Positions 38,101 to 50,100 of a stretch of DNA of 64,000 nucleotides are shown here, in pieces. The notes under the pieces were generated by a model that made no database searches, was not told the DNA's origin, and saw nothing but the letters and a program-made list of their open reading frames with translations. Made by a program: the position numbers and the translations under genes. The stretch is from Rhyzopertha dominica. Lineage: Eukaryota > Arthropoda > Insecta > Coleoptera > Bostrichidae. Numbering within the stretch: the first letter of the stretch is position 1; every line of letters starts with the position of its first letter. The stretch lies in assembly GCA_025024175.1 (NCBI GenBank), contig QCXZ01000137.1:81840680-81904679 (forward strand), in the 5' to 3' direction.

Positions 38101-41100
38101 TACAAGTTCTTTTTTCTCTTAAAACAAATAGAAAGTTATGCCTGAAGTAAACTTTCGACTCGGTTTAACACCAATTTGCGCTGAACGGTTCGGTTATCGG
38201 ATCAACATCAGTTGAGAGAATTTCTAATCGCGCCTACTAAATCTTGAATGAGAATAACTGAATTATCTTACAGCCATTGCGTCGAACTGAACAGGAAACA
38301 ATGGAGATCGACAGAACAATGAGTTTTGCTAACCATCTTGTGCAGAAATGAAGTTACTGCGTTTTAACCCACTGCATTCAACGAGAAATAGTTTTATTGT
38401 TGAATGAATATGTAAACAACGATTTAGCACGTATGGAATTGCCAAGGTCAGGTAGGAAAACTGGGAACTTAATATTGTATATTATAATTTTTGATGTTAA
38501 TTTTTCATGCATTAATCGTAAACAGAGGCAATTTACGACTATGTCAATAATGGCAAACATATTGTTTTGAATTTTATACAGTCAGTGATTACATTACATT
38601 ACATTAGATACCATTTCATAATCATAAATGAATTATATTATAAACTTTACATATCTTTGGAAAATAAGAATCAGATTGTACGTCTTGTTCCATTTAATTT
38701 TGGTTTAATTATGCTTATTGCACTTGAAAAATAAAATTCTAATAAATGTAAAGCTGAAATTTTTAAAAGGTGCAATGATTTCGAAGCATACGTAAGTAAT
38801 AGACCATACAAAAATTACATACAAAAAATGAAATGTTTACTAAATAACAAAAGGCTCAGCATATGAAAAAAACATTTGGCAGGCAAAAAATACTTTTTAA
38901 TGCTTTAATAGCTACACCGTAAAATTGCAAATAGTGATCCAAAAGAGTTGCGATTGCTATTCAATAAAGTTGCAAAAAAGCACGTTTTCAGGAAAAAGTA
39001 TTGCTATAGGCACTTAGCTAGTCAACGTACTTCTACAGGAAATTATACCCAGAAGGTTAGTTCTGGCGATCCAATGTTTATATTTAATGAAATTGTACTC
39101 GTATCATGCATCATCACAAAGAATCCTATATCTATTATGCAGCATAACTGTATTCTAAAATTTCCTAGGTGTGATACATTAAGGAAAATCATCCTTGCTG
39201 TTGATGAAATGTATTGATCACAATGACAATTCAATTCAATTCACAATTCTATTTACTTTCAGGATTAGGGTAATACCTTAAGGATATCTCTTTAAATTTT
39301 AATTTTTATTCGTGTAAGAACTCATCATTCAAGTAATGTTAGTATGTAGTTGTATTTAATAAAATAATTTTTTATTGCATTAAATTTGATTTAAATTTGA
39401 TGACAAGTTATAACCCTATTTAATATATTGACATAATTATGTTTACATCTTTTAAGACGAAACAGTTTGCAAAAACTTATTCGTTCGGGAGAATAACTTC
39501 CGCATACGAATAAGAATTTTGGTAATACTAACTGTAAGGGATCGGTCCATACACCATGGGAATTTTAGCGATAGGGTTCCTATGTTCGACAGCTTCCTGT
39601 TGTCTCCCAATTCGTTCCGGCGTCTTCCGCAGGATGTTCGCTCCCGTGATTGCCATGACACCATGCGCGTGTTGCGCTCACCTTCACTACACTACAACCG
39701 TAATTCACGTAGATAGGTAAGTGTCAATTCGATGCACCACACTTGATTAATTCCTCGTGTCCCATAGTCAATACAAAACTATTAGCAGTAGAATGCTCGA
39801 TGTAATATCATTGATAGTGGAAATTTTGAACATGGTGAACTGTTTGGGAACCATGAGCTCCTATTCTGTCATAATTGAAATGCTTAATGAACAGTGGTCG
39901 ACGATTTACCAGTTAATAAAAAAGAGAAGGAATTAGGAATGTGGTGTGAAGTTTAGTCTTAATTTTTTAAGTATAAATGTCTAATATTACGATTTCACAT
40001 GTTTACAAATATTTATTTTGTTAAATATATGTCAGCGTATGAGAAAATACACCAGTATAGTCTTCGAATATAGAAAACATTGTAAATCTTCTGGTGATTT
40101 CTTGATTAGAAGACCAATGTTCAAGTAATGTAGAAATACATCAATCAGTGACAGATAAGCATCACAAAACTACACCAACGAACTAAAGGTTTACAGTGTT
40201 TAACTGTTCATCAATTCATACCTCTATTACAGCTAAGTTATTAGAATTTTTACGTTTATTAACAAAACGTAATACTATTAGTTCTTCTGTAAATGCATTT
40301 CAAAGTTAGACAAAACTTTAACAGAGACCTGAATGCAGACGAGTGTTATAGTAAAAGACGATGCTTTCATCGTTCTCAACGGTTTATAAAATTTTACGCT
40401 ACCACATTTTCCATGCACATTTACCACCTTTTAATATATTTCCTCTTATTTTCTCCGAGAAACTACCTTCTTTTGCTATTAATATTCCCAAACATGAAGC
40501 TTTTCCAGTTTCATTTCTCTACGCTTTTTTTTAATTTCACTTTGTCATGTCTGTACTTATTTGTAATCCATTATATTTATTGCTTCGGTTTTTTGTCAGT
40601 TTAATCTTTTGTTGGTTCGGGTCCTCTTTCTAGCATTTTCTTAATTTTCCTTATTGTCTTCCTCAATGCTATCTTTGTTTAGGGCATCTTCAATATATTC
40701 CTTTCCCCTTTTTATGGCCTTTTTTCATCCCCAATGAAATCGCCTTCCTGATCCTTCCAAAACAGAAATCCTTGCCATTATTCTTTAGGTTTGGTCAAAT
40801 AAAAGTGTCATTTTGCAATGCACTGTTTTGAATTTAGCTAGTATTTAAATTTAAAATTCAAGTGCAAAATTGTAAAAAAGTAAAACTATCTCCAAGCGGT
40901 TTATTAAATGATTTCAAGTTTTTCTCATAATAAATGCACTTCACTTTACTACCTCTCTTTCTTAGTTGCATCCTTTTTGCTTAAAATCCTGTCCTCTTTG
41001 TTGGTAAGTGAAAGTTATTATATCTTACTATAAAAAGCGTACTATTACAATTCACGCATACGCTTATTTTTTGCCACTTTTTGTTTCTCAAACAAAAATC

Positions 41101-44100
41101 GCAACACTGCGTAATACTAATGAAAAATCAAATTGCATAAAAAAGCTGCATGTACTTATATCAACTGATGATTGAAATACAGGTAGTGCAAAGAATATAT
41201 CTAAACAGTAAGCGTGTAGTATTGATCCAACACTGCATAGTGTGAATCTAAGATAATTAAATTTTCTTACTGGCAAATCATTAGAATTGAGAAACTGTGC
41301 CAAGAACCAGTTCCAGTTCAATGTTCACTCCCAAACGAATGCATGGAGCATTCTACCGCAAATACTAGACCCATCAAGGTGATGCGTGACACTTGACTAG
41401 CAGTTCAGGTAGGTCGATTATATTCTGCAATCGACTTTCCCAAGGCCAAGGTGATGCACCTATGTAACCGCTTATACGTCGTTGACTAAACCTCCAAGGT
41501 TTGTGTACACACTGAGCAAGCAGGAAGCGGAGATTGCAGAGTACTCAGTTTCAAAAATTGTTTATCATCATGATAAAATGCAGTCAAATGATTTACTTAG
41601 GTACAACTCTTTGTAAAGTTGTTGATTACATGCGGAAATGACCTCGAGTGTGATCCTTAAATTTTAAAATGAGATATTGCGTTATGAATTGAATTGAAAA
41701 AAGTTATGTAACTATTCTAATTTCAAATAAAATCAAAAGCTTAAGGTGTACTCAATTTTTTAAAGAATTAGCTAATCGTAAAAAACGGCTGACGGAATAA
41801 TGATTCAATCCTTGAAAGTTATTAACTATGTATTCAAACGTGTCCACTAAGTGACTGCCAATAAAAAAAAAGACTAATTATTTTAACCGCTCGTCTAGTA
41901 AGGGTAAGTTCCGAATACTCATTTCTCATTTCTGTAAAATATTTCAAATTGTAGTCCTAACTCAGTCATAATGACATGGTTTTTGGTAGGGTGGTTCGAA
42001 AAATAGCTTATGCCAAACTTGAAGGGCAAGTCCCATTCTCGATATTTTTGTACGGTATAGACAATACAGTTGGCTATAACTCCAACAAAATTGGTATTTT
42101 TAGTGAATTTCAAAAATATAAACCATAATTATAAGCCAATTTTTCAAACAGAAATATATATTGTTATTTATTACATATGCTGCTCAAAGTTTTGCCCGTT
42201 ATGCTGTAAACATAATGCACATCTGGTAGAGAGGGATTCTATTAAGTTAAATAAATATATAAATTTGAGAACGTTGTGGTAATTTGTTAGTAAAAATAAT
42301 GTTGGTGGGAGATAATAATTATTAATGTTGATCGCACTCCGAAGAAGAATAGTAATTACGTATAAAAATTATGTAATCAATTAGGTTATAAGGCAATTTT
42401 CATTTTGAGAAATATATTTCCATTTGCATCTGACATATTTAATCTACAGCACGAAATATTGGATTCCCTGCAAAACAACTTGGAGGTCTTCGGCGCATAT
42501 TTAAGAGGCTTTATCCTTTTAAAGTACAGACAACAACTGCTATAAGGAATTTTCATTTATTTCTGAACTTTTCAAACCAAATTTATTTCTTTTAAATGTT
42601 AATGTTAAAGCACCTAGGTAAGAATTGCCGGTATCTACAAATAATTTTCTACATATAAATATTTTTACACACTCTTTTGAAGGTGGAAACACTGTCTTAA
42701 ATTTCGTGTTGCTATTTTATTACATCAGCTTTTCGGGGTCAAATTTACATTCATCAATTGGCCGCAGGAAACCATTTCGGAGGTCACAATTTTGAAACTG
42801 ATAGTACTCATTATTACCCAACAATAGCATCATGCGACGACCTATCAGCCGTGATTGACAGGTATTGTATTCTCACTTTCTAATTTTACGATTCACTAAA
42901 CATAATTCTCTCCGTCGTGGGCGTCGGAATTTCACTTCGATAATTTAAAATAATTAATTCCGCCAACAGCAATAAAAATAACTTCCCTAAACCTTTTCCG
43001 TAGAATCTCGGGGAGAAACAATATTTCCGCGACACTTTTCCGTTTCCCCCCGGGGCTCCGATCACTTTCACCGGTTCGCACCTGATATTTTCACACCTTG
43101 AGGTGGTTCGCGACAGACTGACACAGCCTCGAGCATTCGGTCGAATGGCACGCTCGTTCTTCCTTAAAAGTTACTCAAGCAAAACAATAAAACGCAGTTA
43201 TGTTTTAATAATGTGCGCCTTTGTGTGGGCGCGGTAATTGGGTCGGTGCAAGGCGGAAATGAGGATCAAGGTGTAGGCCAGGTCGTAAAGATATGGTTTA
43301 GGTTAAATACGGAAGCTATGTTTTAAGATTTTAGCATTTAGTGGTGGGCAACTTCTAAACAGATCGATTTTCTTATTGCGTTGTTGATTAGGTCTTGGAT
43401 TAATTGATAATAATGAGAAGGTACAAGAAATCAATCTACACGTGGCAGATAGACAAGACAATATGAGCACACGGAATTATTATTATTATTAATATGGAGC
43501 AACCTGAGAAGAGGCATCCGAAGAAATAATAAACGTCCGAAACGATCGAAAAAATAAGTGGACGATTTTTATGTTTCCGTTAATATTCCCACATTTATTA
43601 TCAGTGAAGACACTGAAGGAGAAACTGACAGTGATAACAGTGAAGGTGGTTAATAAAACTGTACTTTTATGCAATGGTTTATTAAAGCATCTGTCGATCT
43701 AGCCTAGTGTTCATCGTAAGTAAATTACTGGGTGGTCCGAACTTTACATGTGCATGTACTTCATTTGGAGAAGTATATCAGTGGTATATTCAATTTCTTA
43801 TACTTTAGTATATTTTCTACTCCTTTTAATGTCGTGGGATTTGCATATTTGTTATCTAAAGATTATTCTGTTACTGGTACTTGTTATTCTACATCATTTT
43901 ATCCGGTGTTTTCCATATATCCTTGTGGATTTCTTTACGTTCAAAATACGCACTCAATGCAATTGTTCCATGCCTTTTTGCAAAATCATTGCCATTTTCA
44001 TTAGTACTTTCATGCTTTGAAAACTTGCCTAGTGTTGATCTATAAAAAAATATTCTCCCTTCCTATTTGAGCATTAAAGTCTCTCAATACTTAATACAAA

Positions 44101-47100
44101 CACTCATAGTTCTGTTCTNTCGTTTCATCCTCGGCTATTTGTGTTGGAGCGTGTACACTTATTATGGAGACTTTCCTTTTATTCTCATCCTACACATTCT
44201 TTCAGAAATAGCGTTAAAATCCATTACAGTCCCTTTAAATGCTTTTATGCAGCATAAATCCTATCCCCAGTCTTCTGTTTTCATTGCCACTATTGAAAAA
44301 TATATAGTTTTCTACCTCCATCATTTCATATATTCACGACAAAGCCTGATGTAAGAGGACAGATACAAAACAGATTGATGGCAGGTAACCGATGTATCTA
44401 CTCATTAAATCAGGAATTAAAAAGCAAATTAATTTCATTGTCACTAAAAATAAAGTTATACAAAACAATAGTGAGGCCTATAGTTACTTTTGAAAGTTAA
44501 GTATGGACATTTGGAAAAGAAAACAAATCATGTTGGAAGTTTGGGAAAGGAAAATGCTTCAAAAAGTGTTTGGGGTACGTCCATTAATGGACAATGGGAA
44601 AAAAGGACAATAAAGAATTAAGTGAGCTGTATCAAAGGACGAGCACAGTGTCAGTGGTGAGGGCTCAGAGACTTAGAATAGAATAGAATCCCAAGACTGC
44701 TACTGTTACGTAAGGGAAAGACCGGGAGGACGCTGGAGGACCTAAGTGGAGGATGATCTAGCAAACCAGGGGTACAAGAATGAAAAAGAGAAGAAGAATA
44801 AATTTAACTTCTTCACCACACCCTGTAAAACTCTCTTTTTGAAGGATTTTGTTAAAATCTGGTATACACAAACGCAATGATACAAATAATACTAGATATG
44901 ATCTATATCGTTTCTTGTCACCACTAAAAAGTATAAAAGAGGCTGATAACTTGCTGATAGTAGAATATTACTGTTTTGTAATTGGCGTTCAATATCACTA
45001 GCAAAATACTATTGACGTTCTGAAGTTGAAGCTATACATGTATATGTATAGTACAATAATCTGCCAGGAAAGTGTTTTTGCTTGAGGTTGCTGAAAAAGT
45101 GAAGGCAACACATTCTGTCCCAGATACGACTACAAAAATTAGGTATATTCTACCACGTATTGGATATTATAATACCTTTTCGAAATCTAAAATATGGTAA
45201 CATTTAAAACTAACTTAGATATTTTAATTAACACTGCTGTAGATGTATTTACTTTCTTACCTACAAGAGAATCCTTAAGCTTTAAGAAATATAGATATCT
45301 AGTTCGTTTTGTGGTCATATTTCATTAATTAATTGTCATTATTGACATTTAGACATGTACTAAATGTTGAAAGTACACGGAAAAGTTATATTTTACGATA
45401 GGAACGAGTATATTTTTATTCATTAAAAAAAGTAGTAATTTAGTTGTTAACAATTAATTATTTTTAAGATCATTTGAAACTTGGCCAAGAACCTCGAGCT
45501 AAAAATTTATCAATGGTGTTGTTTTTCTTTCTACAGTGTTTTAACCCTTTTAATGTCGAAGTATATTCTGAATGGCACTTAAATATAATAAGAGTGTGGT
45601 TTTTATTTCAATTGAATTACAATAAAAAAGCGCTAAGCACGATAATTGAGATAACGTCTAAATTTGTATTTCGGGAGCTAAAGTGCCATCTTCAGTAGAA
45701 GTAGACGATTTCTGAAAATGTCTGGATGAATCTAATCGGCAGATATTCTCTTCATCATATTGTCACTGAAAATTTAACTTCGAATGAAGATAAATACGCA
45801 TCTAGACTGTCTAAATTATTGTGTTTAGGGTTTTTCATTCTCTCTTTTGTTGTTAAAACAAAATAGCTCATCTCATTAACCACATAATTAATTTTCACCA
45901 TTTCATTTTCGATTAGCTCATTAATGTCACTGATGGTAGGCACCGTTAGATACAAACACGCTCAACTAACCTGTCTCCTGGTATTTGACCCCGTGTTGTC
46001 CCTTGGGCGGAGGCGGCGGCGGTGCCAGCGGTACTACACAACAATTCATCAATCAATTCACGTTCTACACAGCATTTGAATCGTTCTCGTTCTAAACAGT
46101 GCTACAAACTAACCAGGTGCGCGTACAACTCAAATCATACACCACCTTTGAACGTAACCGAGGGTCTCGGAGGCCACCACGACCTGAACTTCACAGGTTC
46201 CATCCCAGATGGAAAGGGCGGCTGGTACCTCCCGACGGGTTGCAACCTGGGGTCGAAGGGTGTCTTCTTTTGGGTTTTCAGGATGGAAGGGGGCCTTCTG
46301 GGACGTGCGGGTGATGATGACTTGGGCCTGCGGACCAAGGAGGTATCCCTGCTTCCGGGGGTGTTTTCGGGAGAGGACAGGGAGCGGGTGTTGTCTTCGA
46401 GACGGGGATATCGATGGGCGGTCCATTCGGCTGCCAGGTACGGCGCTATGTCTCTCAACTCGTGAAGGTTGGGCGAGGAGGTGAACATGTGCCCCAGAAG
46501 AGAGATGTTGTCGTCGGAGTCGAATTTTTGGCGGAGTCGCTCGACCTCACCGATTGGACATCCCAGCATTTCCGCTAGTTCCCTGGAGCCTTGTTTTCGA
46601 TCAAACAGAGCTGAAGCAATTGATTTCTTGGGGTATAAGCTCGCTATCTTGCTTATGATGTTTATGTGAGGCATGAGTCTGTCTTCGGCTTTGAGAAAAA
46701 TTGGTGAAACCACTCCTCCTCGTCGAGTACGACTTCTGCCTCTTCCGGCAATAGCTGGATACTCATATCTGCGTCTTAAAGTATCAACATCTCCCGCTGT
46801 TTGACCAGGAATTGAGATAGTAGCCCTGCGGTGCAGCTGATCGTCGCTCTTCCACCTTCTCCTTTGTAGCACCCTCCTTCCGTTAAACTCAAACTGATCT
46901 TTTAACCTCCTAACTTCTCCTGTACGAGCCAAAGCATAAGTTTCACCGAAATATGGAGAAAGACTGCGACTTCTATAAAGACTATCAGTGCTATTTGATG
47001 GCGTGGTTCTTATAGGACTAACAGTTGAAGCTCTGATCATAGGTTTCGACGGTGGAACGTAAGCTCTTTTTCTCGTTGCTGATAAAGGAACAGTTGCAAA

Positions 47101-50100
47101 CTTCACCAGTTCTTGCTCCCCGTAAAGCTCTTTGAGGCTCTGAACCGAAGATGAGAGTCTCCCAGACAATGTCTCGCTGGGAGAATCATCACCATTTTCA
47201 TAAGCGCTCTCTGCCGGTTTATAAACAGTGGGAGTGTACGTGTCATCTTTAGAAGCTTGCTCGAAATATTCTACCTTCTTCTGCACCTCATCCTTGCTTA
47301 TATGAATTACGGTTCTAGAAGAATCATCCGTACTCCCACTCTCAGTTTCGCTAGCTGAAACAAGTCGAGGTAGAGAGGTGGCGTCCGTACTCACCAGCGC
47401 CTTCTTGGGCTGTGCCCATTCTTGCAAGGTGTCCTTCACGTCATTCTTCTTAGTGTCGTTATTTGCGAGCACAAGAACGAAATCGCTGTCCTTATGCTTT
47501 TCCTGATAACCATCTTCTGACATTTCTAGTGAGTAACACGTCCTGGGCGATTCCGCCTCTATCCGGTTTGCTTTTAGGTTGGCGTCTGCAGCGGCTATAG
47601 CACCTCGGGTTTCTTTGCCAAGAACCAAAGAAAGCGAAGTTTTATATTTCTGTTGTTTCGACACTCGATCCAACACTTCCTTGCCTAACGACTGGGAGAT
47701 GCGTTTCTTCTCGTTCTCGCTTAAAGAATCGAATTTGCTGGCACTTGCGGAATGAACAAGCGCCTTTCTCTTGAGCTGGGGTGAAACGCTAGGCGATTTT
47801 AGGATGGTCTTGGTGGTATCTGAGTTTCTCCTTATATTAAGAGTCGTTCTGTAGCTAGCTCTTTCATCATCTAATTTTACGTCTATCGAATATTCTGGTT
47901 GAGATCGTTTGGACATACTTTGACTATAAATTTCATTCAGTTGGTTCTTCAATATGTTAACCTGTTCCAGGGATAGACTACTCCAAATCCTGCTCCCTAT
48001 GCCGTGGGTTAATAGCTTTTCAGAATCAATTAATTTTTGTCGTGCAGTTTGCGCTCTACCTTCTGACAATGACCGTCTTTCTGTCATACTAGAAGCCAAA
48101 TTCAACACGGAGCTTCCCCTCCATAGAGGTTTATACACGTCCTTTTGATAATTTAATTCCCGTCGCTTCGCTGCTTCAAGGTCTGTTTCCTGAATCTTAA
48201 GCTTTTCAAAGGCATCCTTTATGTCCTCCACAGATTTCTCCTTAATTCTTAAGCCTCTATCAAATTCACGCTTCCAACGAAAGCTCTCCACGTTTTTTGG
48301 ACGAAAGAGAAAACCCTGTTCCTTTTGGTTTTCCTTGAGCAGCACGTACAGTGTTTGCAATTCCCTTTCAGCTTTCTCCCTGTTTCTAACTTCCTTCCAA
48401 CGATCATAGTCGATTATTTCTTCTTCGTGTCTTCGCCTCGGTCTCAATTCCGTGGTGGAAGTCGTACGTTCTAGCTCGCCCATCCTCGCTAACGTGTTGT
48501 AAAAGTTATTAAGATCTTTGAACTTTTTTGAAACGCGAGACGAGTAAACCATGTCCCTTACGTAAGCCTGATACTCCTGTCTGTCAGTAGAATCAATCGA
48601 ACTTGAGCTTCGCGCCAAGCTGGAAGATAAGTGAGCTAAGGACGATCTCTCCTTTAAACGCTGACATAATCTGTCAGAAGGAGAACGGTAGATTACAGGG
48701 GGAGGTAATGGTGATGTTGTTCTTTTCACTACAACTGGAGAAACTGGTCTGCTGGTTTGGGAAAAAATGAGCTTTGGAGGTAGGCTAATACTTCTTCTTT
48801 TCTCTGAATCCAGGTCACGGGGAGACACTGGTGACATCGCCCTTCTCACTACGACAGGTGAAACTGGTCTGCTCGTTTGGGAAAATACCAGTTTAGAAGG
48901 TTTACTTTCAGAGTCATAAGAAGGTGGCGTTGGTGATTTAGCCTTCCTTGTCACAACAGGAGAAACAGGCCGACTCGTTTGTGAAAATATCATTTTGGGA
49001 GGAAGGCTAGTGCTTCGTTTCTTATCATCGAAATGATAAACGCCGATGTCTCGGAGTTTCGTGATGGACCTCGGACTAGCAGACCTCGATCTTACAATGT
49101 ATGAATCCAAGCTTCTAAACTTGGATTCTGTAACAGGCTTAGTGTGTCTCAGGTATATCTTGGCAGCACCAACTCCCGGTTCGGAGCAAACAGATCTTTG
49201 TCTTTGTAACTGTATGGCTTTCTCGGTTAACCAGGGATTTTTGATTGCTGGGCGTGGTAAGGTAACGTTTACGTCACGCAGGAGCAAGTGTTGGAAGAAG
49301 GAATCTGACTGAACTGCCTCCCTTTGTTTTTGTATTTCGGCTGCTTCGATATTTTTGTTCATCTCATCCTCTTCCATTTTTCGTAACTGCCTGGCTATTT
49401 CGCTTCCAGCAGCGCGTCCTGCGCATTTATCCTTTTGTACTTTACTTTTTGTTTTCGATTTCTTCACAATTTCTCCGTTTAATTGATCTTTCTTGACTTT
49501 TTTTAGCTTTTTCGTGTCAACAATACTTTCCTTTGAAGCACACTTATTAATCTTTGTGTCAGGTTTTCTCTTTGTCGATCGCAAAAATTCTAAAGAACCG
49601 TTGACTTTTGAGAATTTTGAAATGGGCAAAGCTTTGACACTGGGTGCTCTAGCGGCAAGTGGAGTAGCCGGCAGTGAGTGACTAGGACGAATAACTTCTT
49701 TACCCTTCTCTGAAATTGCTACTTTGACAGGCAGGAATTTTTCTTTGCGTTCAGTTACCATTCCATTCTTAACGGAAGAGAATAAAGCTCGAGAGCTTTT
49801 GTACGCGGGTTTCAAACTGTCCGATACCATCTGTTTCAGGACCGCTTTTTTAACTTCGGTTGGAGAGACCAGGTCTGGAGATTTCACTAGTTTTTCTTTG
49901 TGTGAGACTGGAAAAACGAGATCAGCTACTTTCTTCTTCTGTACTCCAAAGGTATTTTCCTTATCCTTCACAGTTTTCTTAGAATCATCCTTGGAAGTTT
50001 TCTTCGCACCGGTGGTAGTTTTAGAACCTGAACTGGACAAAGATTCCGTTGAGGTAATATTTGTCTTGCTCTTGATTTTGTTGCTCAATGTTTTAGTGTC

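Larger units (their letters stand above)
35746..45970 (-). other. 10.2-kb CAP intron
   Basis: The largest visible intron of the gene, between the Pro-rich exon and the helical exon. It contains two GC-richer islands that may be internal promoters (37475-37794 and 42877-43119), a TTACA micro-repeat near 38591, an ATT micro-repeat near 43480 and an RTE LINE relic (43790-44790). I see no extra CAP coding exon in it. Short ORFs here lack family resemblance. Confidence 0.6.

Noticed and set aside
39452..39716. Overlapping ORFs on both strands in a GC-richer patch
   Set aside because: The + reading ([20 protein letters not shown]) faintly resembles the C-terminal end of a LINE, but not enough to call.
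43732..44354. Several + strand ORFs of 90-95 codons
   Set aside because: Antisense shadows of the LINE endonuclease relic on the minus strand.
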